DNA from: Rhizoclosmatium globosum
Taxonomy: Eukaryota; Chytridiomycota; Chytridiomycetes; Chytridiales; Chytriomycetaceae
Direction of reading: 5' to 3'
NCBI GenBank assembly: GCA_002104985.1
Contig: MCGO01000008.1
Location: forward strand, 124,001-188,000
DNA: 64,000 nt
Under the pieces are notes generated by a model. That model was not told the DNA's origin and made no database searches. It saw only the letters and a program-made list of their open reading frames with translations. Each line of letters starts with the position of its first letter. Position 1 is the first letter of the stretch. Of the stretch, positions 11,601-22,470 are shown piece after piece. The translations under genes were made by a program, and so were the position numbers.

Positions 11601-12437
11601 CTCTAAATTCTCTGGCAAGCAAATATTCCCTTCAATCAAGTTCTCATGGTGTCAAATCAACCCACCTCCTTATTCACAATCAGTCCATCCGAATCAAAAT
11701 CAGAGTAAAAGACGGGTCCATGCAATAAACCCATTCCTACCATTACCGAATCGTCTGTATTAGGGTCGAGCGAGAGCAAGTAGACGGGGGAGCCACTTCG
11801 GACAGTATGACATCCACTGAAGAATCAGCAGCATCATTCAAATCAGCCAGTAGGAGTTCCGAGTCATTTAAAGATTTCCGTGATTCTTCATCAGAATTCT
11901 TTTGCGGTGGTGTTGGCGAAGTGTTTGTGACAATGTGCAGCTGCGAAGCTTTGAAGGGGGTTGTTGTTGAAGGCGATGCAGCCTTTGAGCGAACGACGTG
12001 GCGGGGAATAGCCGATCTAACTTTGAGAGAATTCCAGTTGTTGTTGTGTTGTTGTTGTTGTTTGCTGCGGCAGAAGTGGCAGGCGTCAACGGCTTCGCGG
12101 CAGACGCGGTTGTGGAACGCAGACTTGGAAGAAGATGCGAACTCGGCGTTGAAACGGGAGTATAAAAGGGCTGCTCGGTTTCAGAGTCAGAGTCGAATCC
12201 GGCACTGTTCTCGTTGCCTTCGACTGGGCTCAGCGAAGAAGAAGTCGAAGAAGTCGAAGAAGTCGAAGTGCTGGGCTGCGTCGCCGGTCCGTGTCCCGCC
12301 GCCGCTGACTCATGCACTTCAAGTGATGATGTAAGCATTTGGTGGTGGTGGAGCGCTGGTGGTTGCAGGTTGGTGACAGCGGTGCTCAGTCGTGGTGGTG
12401 GTGTGCCGTGTCCGGTTTCGGAATGTTTCAACTCCAA
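8661..12437 (-). CDS. coiled-coil, tail-membrane protein with an array of LC8-type QT motifs
   Basis: Large minus-strand gene broken by several introns and frame breaks. From the N-terminus: a Ser/Thr/Pro-rich acidic region (12437-11640); coiled coils (about 11400-10740, e.g. LQTTITSLRRRLHDTRKSYE and KTELTTARNINKELTEENQ); a Ser/Thr-rich linker (10600-9700) dense in dynein-light-chain-like motifs (SSQTDAA, TSQTDL, TSTQTTEP, GIQSV, AGIQTDPL, VGVQTVGP, VCQTV, KGVQTDAV); more coiled coil (9700-9200); and a C-terminal membrane segment (AATAVIIPLAVTLCFLYLQ, about 8935-8875) with roughly 70 residues after it. LC8 (DYNLL) binds TQT/GIQTD motifs and dimerises disordered partners, so the layout suggests a membrane-anchored, LC8-zipped coiled-coil scaffold. 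The 5' end is unresolved: the open frame begins without ATG and the first in-frame Met is at 12338. Breaks occur near 9470, 9985, 10400, 11090, 11200, 11470 and in the AAC tract at 12040. Confidence 0.65.
12237..12270. repeat. GAAGAAGTC microsatellite-like tract (coding)
   Basis: Imperfect 9-bp units of the form GAAGAAGTC. They are read on the minus strand as a Ser/Thr run (STSSTSSTSS) in the N-terminal region of the coiled-coil gene. Confidence 0.7.
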
Positions 12438-12589
12438 GTCAGGAAAAAAAAAACCAACTTACTCTAAAGTAATACCAGGTTGTGGAACTACATCTCTAGG
12501 AGTCTATTTATTCATATCAGTTTAGTGTAATCCTCCCTGCGATATTTAGTTTCATCATCCAACTCATATTTTGAAGAAAACAAACAAAC

Positions 12590-14107
12590 ATGAAACTCAG
12601 AAAGAAGCTCCCATATCTCCTTCTCGCTGGCATAGTTGGTGCCCTTGTTATAGTCCTCGCCCTTGGATGGAATATGTCACTAGACTTCCGTGTGCAACGA
12701 ATGTCAGACGGGATGGAACACGTCAAACCACCACCACATTCCTTAGTCTCAAACGCCACTGACGATGGAATCCTTCACATGGCCAAATTCTCTCAAAATG
12801 TCCTCCTCCAAAACGCGCCTTAATTGGAATGTTTGTCACAACTGGAGACGTGAGTTCAAACAGACGTAACATTCTACGTGCAATATACAAAAAAGCCAAC
12901 GCAAACCTCCCGAAAGAAGATCAAATTGACTTCAAGTTTGTGTTTGGGAATGCCAAATCATGGGAGAATGAATATCAGCTCTCGTTGGAGCGCTTGGCGT
13001 TTCCTGAAGATACAGTCATTACGGAGCGACCTGAAAATATGGAGAGTGGCAAGAACTATGACTGGTTGCAAGTTGCTCGGAGTTTAATGTACCGAGCATC
13101 CGAGTCGACGCGGTGAATACTGTTTACGGTATCAGTTCATTGGAAAGACTGATGATGATACGGTTATCCATGTTGGCCGTCTTTCCCAAAAGTTGAAAGC
13201 TTTGGACCCAAAGCAATCGCATTACTATGGGAGAAATCCACCAAAGGACCACGATGTGAAATGTGAGTATTAGAACACGTTTTATTTGTATAACCAAAAT
13301 GTATTTAGATATGACAGGATTGTTGTATATACTATCTGCCGAACTTGTCGAATGGATCAATTTCTCCCCCATTCCACCGAAAAACCTAGAAGGTTATGAA
13401 GATATTCTCGTTGGAACTTGGCTGAAGGAGGGAAAAATCGCCATGAACTTTGTAAACGACATGGACATTCACGATCTCGAAGGATCGCCATGGAGCTATC
13501 AAGCGCGATCGCAACCTGATTCAGCCGTCATTCATTGGTGTAAAGACTCACAACGTCTCTTTCGGTGTATAACGACCTCTATGAACCGCCAACTGAAATT
13601 GTAGAGAGTCTCACTTCACCGAGATCCATAGAAAACCATTTCAATCGAATCAAAAGCTTGATGCCTCATATCAAAAAATACAGGGCACCAAATAATATTC
13701 CAATCTCTAGAGATAGAAACGTTGCTATACAAATCGACGCTGCGTTATTGAAATTGCTGTATAAATCGTTGGTCCAAAAGTTGGCAGTTAAAGGCACCAT
13801 TTCGGCTGCAAACTGGACTCAAATTATGGACCACATAGCAGCACGCATTGCGTTTGTTGATGAACGACCTCTATACTTCAGTCGTAAATCACTTCCTCGT
13901 GATGTTTGGATCCCCCTTTCTATTTGGCGAGCCATTTCAGCAATGAACATTCGCACTACTCCTCAAAACTGGGAAATAGAAGTAGCTGTTGCTTTGGCAC
14001 AGAAGGCAGAAAATCGGACTCTCACTTGGGCTGAAATTCATGAAATCAAGTCCAAATACTTGAATGAAAAAGGCCTACCAATCATCAATAAAGATCTATT
14101 ACAATAA
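12590..14107 (+). CDS. GT31-family (beta-1,3-galactosyltransferase-like) type II membrane glycosyltransferase
   Basis: A short cytosolic N-terminus (MKLRKKLPY) precedes a signal-anchor helix (LLLAGIVGALVIVLALG), typical of Golgi type II enzymes. The catalytic region carries GT31 landmarks in order: IGMFVTTGD, RRNILRAIYKK, IDFKFVFG, ENMESGKNYD, the metal-binding DxD in GKTDDDTVIH (about 13144-13164), YYGR, YMTGLLYILSAELVEWI, and EDILVGTW. The family transfers Gal/GlcNAc/GalNAc from UDP-sugars to glycans. An intron at about 13262-13309 fuses VKY to MTGLL. Frame breaks near 12815 (an AAAA run, probably AAAAA), 13110 and 13555 interrupt strongly conserved blocks and are probably indels. Beyond about 13590 there is a roughly 170-residue C-terminal extension of unknown function. 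It is divergent from the LC8-motif gene, 152 bp apart. Confidence 0.8.
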
Positions 14108-14261
14108 TGAAAAAAGAAGTAGAAGGGGAACGATGAAATAAATGGATTTTTGGAAGTTAAACATCGAATCATTGGAAGCATTTCCCCCCCTCCTGAACCC
14201 CCCAACAAACAAACTATCAACGTTTTCGAAATAATGCTATTTAATTTGACTCCTTCGAAGA

Positions 14262-17078
14262 TTATGCTGTAACTCGGAAGACGTTGGCAACCTTATTTCC
14301 ACCTCCCGTCACCTGATTTTATGAAAATGAGTGTTCTGCGAAAAACAGAATTAGGTATAAAATAACTTACGACATAGTTTCCGCAGGAAGACACCTCAGC
14401 ACATATAATAGTCCCACTCCCTTCCTCAGCAGTAACCTCACACATCTTAACAGCCCCAACCTTCACGCCCCCAGAATTCATACTCCCCTCCTTAAAAACA
14501 CACATCTTCCCACCCATTCCCGCAACTGCAAACCACAACCCACTCCGACTATACCTCACACACCCCCAACTCATTTTATCCCCATCCCCACCACTTCCAC
14601 CCCCAACATCCAATACACAACCTCCTCCTCCCCGCTCTCAGCACCCGGCCGTGTAAGGTACCGCTGCACGACGCCGTCCTCGAGACCAACGGTTAGGATC
14701 GGGATTAAGGGGTTCAAGTCGAAACTGTGGACTGCGGAGGGGAAATGGAAGGTTTCGAGGCATTGCGATGTGGGCATGTCCCAGAGCCGGATTGTGCCGT
14801 CGCAGCTTCCGCTGTATAGTTTTTTGCCGTCGCGGGAGAGGGTTGTGCATGTTACGGCGCCGGTATGTCCTTGGAATGTGCTGATGAAACAAGGATTTAG
14901 ATTTTAGTGAGTAGGAATAACGAAGGCCTTTTTGTTTTACCGAATGAATTGACGGGTGACGAGGTCCCACATTTGGATGCAGTTATCACGGCCTCCGATA
15001 AGGACGGTTCTTGAGTCATGTGATATTGTGAGTGTGTATGTATCGTATCCACCGGTCGGTAGTTTTGCAACAATGTGGGGCTGTGTTGTGTTGATGTTAC
15101 ATATACACACATCTTGACCTTCTCCTCCCGCAACCAGTGTCTTTCCGTCAGGGGTTATTTTGATTGCTCGGATATAGTTATTCTCTTTCTGTATCACTCG
15201 TTAGTGGGCTGGATGCAGTGGAGGAGGATATCAGACACATACGTTGAGTTCGATTGTTCCAACTTGAGGTGCTTCGTCCATATTTACGCTAACATCCCAA
15301 ATTTTAATGGAACCCTATTTTTTTGAAGAGCGTTTTAGAAATTTCTTCGGTTGTTCTATTGTAACGTACCAAACAAGCGGAAAACAAGTACTTAAACGGC
15401 CGACTCAGTGCCATTGCACACACCACGTCCTTATTCGGGACCTTTGTCGAGAGTTTATATTCTGTCGGTGGATTTACTTGCATAATAGGTGGGAGATTTC
15501 GTCGAACTGGTTGATGAGATGGCGGTAAGATAACTTGGTTGGCAGTGTTTGCAGGGTTGATTTTATAGCAACGGATTCTTGAGATGGAATTGAAGCAGCT
15601 GGGGCAGAGCTGGTGTCTGTTGGAATCATGTTTGGGCTGTCTCCAACTGTTGGGACTGATGGAGCAGCGGCAGAGTCATCCTGTTCTTGTTCATCAAGGC
15701 TGACAGATTTTCTGGCATTTAAGTGTTACAAGATGAAAAGAAGGACAATGTTCCCGAACCTGTAATCCAAGTCAGGGCTTTCAACTACTGTACTATTCCC
15801 CGACTCTCTCCTGAGCAAAATCGTTTATCAGATATTGTTGACGTTGGACTTGCCATCCGCTTTCCACTTGATGACGGAATTAAATACTCATATCCATCAA
15901 ACCGCTCGTGTGAAGATTGTCGTGATACTGGTTGCGTCGTATGATGTAACGGAACACTAGTTTGTGGAGGAGGACGTTGAGGCGGAGCCACAACTGGAGC
16001 AACCGTAGCTGTAGGACTAATAGATACCTAAAGAAATGAAAAAGCACGTAAGCTCCAAAACAGTCTCCGAAGAGCTTCAAAATCTTGATATCTTACCTCA
16101 CTTCTCGCAAACCGCTCAATCGCCTCCAAATCCATCTTCACTCCTACCCTTACATTCATGGGCACAATACCAACAAGTTGTCTGACAATTCCCAAATACT
16201 TGTTTGCGATTTCACGGTGCTTCCCGCATTCTGCCACCAGGGCGCGTGAGATTTCTAGGAACTGGTTGCGCTCTTTACTGCAGCGAGTATCAACGCATCG
16301 CATTGCGTGAAAGCGCGTCGTTGCGCGTCAGTTAGTTCTGTAGACGGGTTGTGGATGTTGTTTTCAGCGAGGAGTGTTGTTGTCCATGACACTGTTGGGC
16401 CGAGTGTTGGGTGGGTGAAGGATTGAGGGGGTGGGATTTGTGTTGGGTTTATATGCAGTTGTGTTGTGATTGCTGTCATGTTCAGTGGGGTTGTGTGTGA
16501 ATAAGTTGACGATGTTGGTGCTTTTGGGGGAAGAGATTGCGGAGCATAGGAGTCTTGAGTATAGTGAGATTGTGGATGGATGTAATATTGTTGAATTGTT
16601 GGTTGCTGTTGTTGGGTTTGTTGAGAGGGTTGCTGCTGCTGATGTTGCAGGTTTGGGTATGAACGCGGTTGGTGGTGGAGAATATGTGGGTGTGGGGGTT
16701 GTGGCTGTGGTTGAGGCTGATGAAGTGGAATACTTTGAGTTGAATTTGGCATGATATTTGGGTATGTAGTGTTGTGATGGGACTTTCTTTTCGTGGTGGT
16801 TGCATCAATGCCTCCAATCTGTTTACTGCTGAAGTAATCCGAGGGTCTCCACCACCCATTTGATCAGTTTTCCGTCGCCGTGCCATGTTTCCATCATCTA
16901 TGATCATCGTACTGGGTTCGGCAGTTGCAGCAGCTTCTGCTATCATATTCAAGTTTGATAGTGGACTGACGTCAAAACGTGGAGACGCATTGAGACCTGC
17001 AGCGGCCGCGGCGACTGCAGCCGCCGCTGCTGCACTAGATTTTTTGACGATGGCAGCTTTTGTTTCGTCACTGATCAT
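14262..17078 (-). CDS. Groucho/TLE-like WD40 corepressor
   Basis: The C-terminal WD40 domain follows the Groucho/TLE pattern blade by blade: VVCAMALSRPFKYLFS, GSIKIWDVS, ENNYIRAIKITPDGKTLVAG, YTLTISHDSRTVLIGG, NCIQMWDLVTRQFIR, GHTGAVTCTTLSRDGKKLY, GTIRLWD, and the last blade NYVVTGGGNKVANVFRV ending at the stop (14262). Upstream a helical stretch (FLEISRALVAECGKHREIAN, then a Leu/Ile/Val helix ending DLEAIERF, about 16265-16110) resembles the TLE Q-tetramerisation domain. Between them is a Ser/Pro-rich linker with KRMASPTS. N-terminal to the Q-like domain are poly-Ala and Gln/His/Pro-rich tracts. TLE proteins tetramerise and repress transcription when recruited by DNA-bound factors; Dikarya use Tup1 instead. 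Start taken at ATG 17078 (MISDETKAA); an in-frame Met at 17150 is an alternative. Frame breaks near 14610, 16270-16310 and 16730-16850. Confidence 0.7.
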
Positions 17079-17779
17079 CGCGTTGATATAATGTGTTTTT
17101 CGTTCGTTGTTTTGATGTATTTTCAAGGTGGTGCTTAGGAAGATGTTCAAGGCAGACAGTGGATCTGATATACTTCAAAATTGGTTGACAGTATCTGTAA
17201 GGCCATTTAAGATCAACAAACGCGATGGAGATAAGCTGATGAAAGTTTACCAAATGATGAGCCAAGAAAGCTGAACTGATAAATAGACTCCGATTCACGT
17301 AGGTTGACAGCTTCTACGAGGCTCTGGAGTCTGGATGAGGGCTGAGGTACGGATGATGTTCAAGCTTGATCGACACTAAAGCGAGACACTGACTGTCGAC
17401 GAAGTCAAGAGTGACAAGTTTGAAGGGTGTGTGTTGTTGTGTTGAAAGCTGGAGTTGAAATTTCCTTCAATGGCCAGTGTTTGACAGTTTGTATGGAATT
17501 GTCACTGGCTGTGAAAATTGCAGACCCGTGACAAAGAACGAGATAATAATATTAACTTAATAATAAAACCACCTCGCTATGTCATTTGATAGCGTGATTG
17601 ATACCTGCCTCAGGTTGAGGTTGGATTCGCTTGTTTGACAGGTTCAGTGGCACTCAATGACGTTCTTGACAGGGCGGCGCCTTGAGAAAAAAACTCCGCC
17701 AAGTTCACCATAAAAGTAGTGCAAGGCTGGGAGACGTTTTCTCGTTGATATCAAAACCGTTTTCAACTTTAGGGCACAG
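17079..17779. other. intergenic / 5' region between divergent genes
   Basis: Roughly 700 bp between the TLE-like gene (-) and the FAM210-like gene (+). It probably holds both promoters and an upstream exon of the FAM210-like gene, since that gene's open frame lacks an ATG. A candidate start is at 17657. Nothing else convincing is seen. Confidence 0.5.
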
Positions 17780-18280
17780 TTGCTACTTTCAAGCCTTCTG
17801 GGATTCTTCTCATCATTCTCCGATTTTGAGTTTTTAGTTGTAACTTTGGCAACTGTAGTTGCGTGGAAAGAGAAAGTACATAATAACTCAACAAGAAACA
17901 ATGACAAGGTCCAAAACGAAATTCAAGTCTTACAGCGACAATATGGGGTCCCAGGCATCGTAGTTCTTCAAATAATCAGCGTAATGTCGTTACTGTTCTC
18001 TTTCCTCGTCCTTCGAAGGACGGGCTTTGACGCTGGTGTTATTGCTCACAGTCTGGGTCTCCCCCTTATTGTGGTCAACATTTGCGACAAGATTGGCTTT
18101 TATGTTGTCATGATCTTGATCAACAGGGCTCTTGCTCCGGCGAGACTGGTTATTGCAAAGGCCGTGTTGCCAGGCCTTCTCACAATGCTACCACAGATTG
18201 GTTCAGAGAAACAAGACGACGCTGTATCAGATGCCGAAGATGAGAACGAAAACGCCGAAGAAAATAAGAAGAACAAATAA
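17780..18280 (+). CDS. DUF1279/FAM210-like membrane protein, probably mitochondrial
   Basis: The C-terminal two thirds match the DUF1279 (FAM210) pattern: QRQYGVPGIVVLQIISV, a first hydrophobic helix (VMSLLFSFLVL), RRTGFD, then DKIGFYVVMILINRALAPAR, where a G-x3-V-x3-INRxLAPxR motif follows in the second helix, and a final hydrophobic stretch. FAM210 proteins sit in mitochondria and affect translation and cell physiology in animals; their biochemical role is not settled. The tail is highly acidic (DDAVSDAEDENENAEENKK). The open frame has no ATG before the first helix, so an upstream exon carrying a mitochondrial presequence is expected, perhaps near 17657. Convergent with the secreted protein that ends at 18447. 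Confidence 0.6.
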   Translation: MLLSSLLGFFSSFSDFEFLVVTLATVVAWKEKVHNNSTRNNDKVQNEIQVLQRQYGVPGIVVLQIISVMSLLFSFLVLRRTGFDAGVIAHSLGLPLIVVNICDKIGFYVVMILINRALAPARLVIAKAVLPGLLTMLPQIGSEKQDDAVSDAEDENENAEENKKNK

Positions 18281-18446
18281 AGAGGAATTGATATGCCTGA
18301 TCAAGTGAAGTACTGGAGTGAAAGCATCATCAAACAATGGCTTCATTTTTACTGGGATATGTTTGATGTCAATATGAAGAACGAAATGTGCAAAGGGACG
18401 AATTAACAAGTTTCACATGTTCACGCCAATCCTGTGGATTTATCAA

Positions 18447-20180
18447 TCACAAAGTTTCCAGCGTTGGAAACTCGAAGTACTGGTTATATGGCAAATCAAC
18501 CACATCATTCCACCAGTAGGTCCAACATGGGGCAATGAATATCAGGTCTCAAAAACGCCAAATTTACGTGAATAGACCGACACGCCAACGAATCTCCTTG
18601 AACCTGGTTATTATCCCCAAACGGAACAACGCTACTCAAGAAATTGAAACAATCAGGCTTCCCTTGCGCATTATACTGCTGATCCACGCCTGTACAAGCC
18701 TTCGCAACGGAATCACAGACTAGACCAGCGAGCACTGGCTGTTCCAACCATTTTGGCGTGTTCAGTCCAACCTTTGCGTAAAAGAGACCTGTATTCTGGA
18801 CCTGCACATCATACCCAACGATATTATACGCGCTATCAAGTCGAAAGAACCCTTGCACGCGAAGCGGATACGTCGCCTTCGTAACGAGATCCAACATAGT
18901 ATAGTCAATAGACGCACCCGCAACGTTCCCCTAACAACAAACGCCTTGATTTCAAACGAGTTGATGACGGGGATGATGGCTGCAGCCGTGTCGCGTGAGT
19001 CTTGGTTTCCAAAGATTCCGAATTGGTATTCGATCGTGTCCATTGCGTTTGTGAAGGTGCCGATGGGCCAGATGCGGCCTCCTGTTGTGTTTGCGAATGT
19101 GCGTGGGGGTGGGATTCCGTGGACGACGGAGGTTTTGACGATTTGGAGGTTGTTGGGGTAGGTTGTGAGGTTGTATGTGTTGAAAACGGTGTATTTGGCT
19201 TCTTGATAGTTTGTCTGGAGGGCCGCGGAGGCGGATGGGACTGGTGTGTCACCAAAGAGACGTGGGTTGCTCTCGGTGAAGTAAGCGTTGTAGTCGATTG
19301 GTTTGCATCGGTTACGGCTGAGTAGAATGCCAATGTTTTGGCAGTGATAGTCTTTTCTCAGGTAAGCAGGTTTACCTCAGAGGCACGGCAGAGAATGTGT
19401 TGTCATTGAGAGTTGCAGCTTCTCCAACAGAGTATGGCCAAATAAGAGTTTCACAAGTGGGTGCATAGCTATCTCCACAGATTTTCCGCATTTCGCGGCA
19501 GGTCAGTTGGCTCAGAGGGGTTTGAGCAAACGTGCTGGCGAGATTGACTGGATTACGTCAAAGTAGCGGTTAATATTGATGAAATAGATATCAAACTGGG
19601 AAATGGCAGCGTAATTGTCATATTCATTGAATCTGAGAAGTTGTTAAATGATTTCAAACATCTGAATTGTTACACAGAATCGATACCTGAACATTCCTTG
19701 TGCACGAAGTTTGACAACAGTACCATTGGTAGTTATGGTCGTTAAATCAACGAAAGCGTGAGCAGCAGCACCAGTGTTTGCAAAAGCCGAGATCTGGAAA
19801 GACACAATCGAAGGAAACAACACCAATCCGTTGTTGGCGTTGTTGTTTCCAAATGCTCCGTAGAAGTAGTCAATGATATCGTCAGTGTCTTTCATTAATC
19901 CAAACGGGGTGATCCGGCCGGTACAACCAGCATCAAACGTGTTGGCAGGAAGAACACGAGTTTGAAGAATCTTGCTCTTGCCACTTTGAGTAGCGTAAGA
20001 ATAAGCCGTGCTCAAAGTCGACCAATGACGGTCATAGAGTTGCGATTCAGTGAATGCAGAGACAGGGACTGTTGGCTTGGATGGAATGGCAGTCGTGGTT
20101 GTTGTAGGAGCGCCTCCTCCAGCAAGGACTGAACTTACACTGAGGGACAAGAGAACTGCTGGGATCAAAGTGGATAGCAT
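18447..20180 (-). CDS. secreted protein with two copies of an unknown domain
   Basis: It starts with a clear signal peptide (MLSTLIPAVLLSLSVSSVLA) and a Thr/Pro linker. I do not recognise the family. The protein contains two related halves. Copy one reads GRITPFGLMKDTDDIIDYF, YGAFGNN, IVSFQISAFA, GMFR, then a Cys-bearing segment (LTCREMRKICGD, PTCETLIWPY). Copy two reads GRIWPIGTFTNAMDTIEYQF, GIFGNQD, INSFEIKAFVV, GFFRLDSAYNI, then CDSVAKACTG and DIHCPMLD. The matching order of GRI, FGN, SFxIxAF, GxFR and paired Cys indicates an internal tandem duplication. Frame breaks near 18515, 18935 and around 19330-19600 obscure the join; the likely C-terminus ends FPTLETL at 18447. Probably an extracellular or wall-associated protein. 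Confidence 0.6.
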
Positions 20181-20376
20181 TTTTTGGAGGAGCCTTCTTT
20201 AATTGACCTCGACCCCATGACCTTGGCATCCCTCATGCTTCAACCCCAATTTAATCAACCCAGATCAATTAAAAGAATAATAATACATAGTTAAACTTAA
20301 AATATTTTAAGTTAAAAACGCTCAATAAAAAGAAAGAAGCTGTAATGAAACGTTCCTTGACGAGGACAGCGAAGAA

Positions 20377-21840
20377 ATGGGAGTGAAACGGGCATCTTCA
20401 GTAAGCAACCTTCTCTCGTCGATCCGAGTGTCACCAGTCACGCGACACGTGCGATCGGCGGCAGGGTTCCGACAGCCCGTTGAAGTTGGGTGCTTCAGCT
20501 ACGACGGCCAACGCGCACTTCGGCCGCAAAGCACGGCGGCCCTCAAGTTCTTCCATGCGCCGAAGTTGGACAAACGCGGAAATGATTTGTCATCCGGATT
20601 TGAGGATCGGTGAAGTTTGTTTTGGATTGGGGTAGTTTAAACTCACACTTAAACAACAACAACAGTTACATCGCACGGGCCTCGGCAATCGACAATCTCG
20701 ACTCGCTTCTCGCCTGTCTCAACATCGACGACCACGTGCGCAACGACGGACGCCCGAGACTTGTCACCTGGCGAGGCATCCTAACCAAACTGTGCGTGGC
20801 GCCCTACTCAACCGACACGTGGGCTCTCAGGGCCACGCTGCACAATGGCTCCTGTTTATTATGGAGGATCCGGAGGCTTCTCGGACGACTTCGGCTTTCA
20901 ATGAATCACATAGAGGAAACTCATGACTTACTGGGGTTACAGGTTCGAGGGCTGGCGACGCTTGATCATGATCCGGCTTTGCTATCGGAAGATGAATTGA
21001 CGCGTCAGGAACGCGATAGGGTCGAGAATGGTGTTGTAGATACTCACATACAGTACTGCAGCATTGTGAAAACACGAATAGGTCAAATGGATGTATTTAT
21101 TGGTGCCGAAGTGGATTGTGTTATGGACGAATCCTCAACTGCCCCGTCATCATCTTCAGCTGTCCCACCACCTTCATCCACCTCAACATCCAACAACAAC
21201 TCAACCACAAGTCAAAAGAAACAATACGCCGAACTCAAAACCCACAGAACTCTCACAAATACACACCAAACCCTCGCCTTTCACCGTCAAAAACTCTTGA
21301 AGACATACTTCCAATGCTTCCTCGCTGGTATCCCACGCATAGTTGTTGGATTCCGTGACGACAATGGATTTATCGAGAAGGTGCAAGTCTTCAAAACGCT
21401 GGAAGTTCCTCGTATGGTTCGAGAATACGCAGCATCTGCCCCAGCTTCAAATAACAACGGAAATCGATATTGGGAGAAAAGCGGCAGAGATGACAGACGA
21501 GGTAGAGATTATGGACGTGGTGGGCGACAAGATGGTGGACGAGATGGACGAGACACGGAACGTGATGGAAACCAACATAATGCGCAACAGCAACAAGAAA
21601 CTTGGGATCCTGCTGTCGGTCTCAACTTTGCAGAAGAGGTCCTCAATACAATTTGGAAAACAATCTCCAAAGAAAATGCTTTGCTGCCTGAAGGTGTGTC
21701 TACACATCAAGTTGTGTACCCGTTCGTATTGTATGCAACAACAACAACAACAACAATTCAAGGAGCTTGGTGAATGAAGGCGGAGTCGTTGAAATTTTGA
21801 AGGGCGTTGTTGACCCAACTCTAACGTTTGTTCCACAATA
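20377..21840 (+). CDS. DXO/Rai1-family decapping and deNADding nuclease
   Basis: The order of motifs is that of DXO/Rai1: VEVGCFSYDGQRAL, NLDSLLACL, VTWRGILTKLCVAPY, YWGYRFEG (out of the main frame), YCSIVKTRIG, then the catalytic GAEVDCV and YAELKT boxes, and FLAGIPRIVVGFRDDNGF. These enzymes remove incomplete caps, NAD caps and 5'-triphosphates from RNA and degrade the body 5'-3'; the Glu/Asp of GAEVD and Glu-x-Lys of ELKT bind the catalytic metals. An intron at about 20612-20668 joins FEDR to YIARAS. Frame breaks cluster near 20850-20990. The C-terminus is uncertain: after a (CAA)n tract at 21740-21760 the main frame ends at 21773, while another frame continues to 21840 (VNEGGVVEILKGVVDP). 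Asn- and Arg/Gly/Asp-rich inserts occur between motifs. Confidence 0.8.
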
Positions 21841-22018
21841 ATAATAAATGTTTCCTTCTCTACTGATCATGCTTGTATACTTCAATGATTATGAGTTAGG
21901 AAGTAACCAGAACCTTGATTAGTTAGTTTAGTCAGTCTGTGATTCAATTATGACTCACTGAAAAGCCACATTTTTCTAATCACTCAGAGTACTCTCTCAC
22001 CGCCACATTGTCCTCAGC

Positions 22019-22470
22019 ATGATAGTCAGTTATCCCACATCACCACCACCGTTCCCTTGCTCGCGCTGCCACCACGGCAACCGCGCATGCGTGTCAACCT
22101 CAAACGGAGGTGCTTGTCGCCGTTGTGTCTACCTCGGTGTAGACGACTGCACCTTCGAAGCACAGCCGAAAACAGCGCTACCTCAACGATGCATCCGGTG
22201 TCGCCAAGGACACAGGAAATGCGTTCCTGGATTCAACGGGGGCTCGTGTCAGAGGTGCTTGAGGCTAAGGAGACTTGTGAATACAGCACTGAGGTGGTGG
22301 TCGTGACGGTGCCTCATGAAAATTGCTCAGTTGAAGTGGCTGTGGATGGAAGTGATGCAAGTGATGAACTTTGTTTTGTGAGGCGAAGGCGCAACACTCC
22401 TGTGATAGATGTGTTGCAGCAGGCGTTGTCTACGTCCATGTTGGAATACGAGGCACGGAATTGGATATGA
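22019..22470 (+). CDS. small protein with two tandem Zn2Cys6-like clusters
   Basis: The first cluster reads C-x2-C-x6-C-x8-C-x2-C-x7-C (CSRCHHGNRAC...ACRRC...C). A second cluster follows after about 20 residues: C-x2-C-x6-C-x8-C-x2-C-x6-C (CIRCRQGHRKC...SCQRC...C), the last Cys (KETCEYS) being reached only after a one-base frame break near 22262-22270. This spacing is the fungal Gal4-type binuclear zinc cluster, a DNA-binding fold, and the second copy has the basic run expected in recognition helices (GHRKC). The rest is short: an acidic Val/Glu/Asp segment and a helix (VIDVLQQALSTSMLEYEARN) that could dimerise. At about 150 residues it lacks the large middle-homology region of ordinary Zn2Cys6 factors. 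Could be a DNA-binding regulator; target unknown. Confidence 0.6.

Noticed and set aside
16482..16752. His/Asn/Gln-rich frames on the minus strand
   Set aside because: Two shifted frames of the same low-complexity Gln/Pro tract of the TLE-like gene; only one can be coding and the frame is unclear, so no separate gene is called.
18905..19333. Minus-strand 142-residue Thr/Ser/Pro-rich open frame
   Set aside because: The neighbouring minus-strand frame encodes the conserved second half of the secreted protein (GRIWPIGTF, YQFGIFGNQ); this one is a shifted reading of it.
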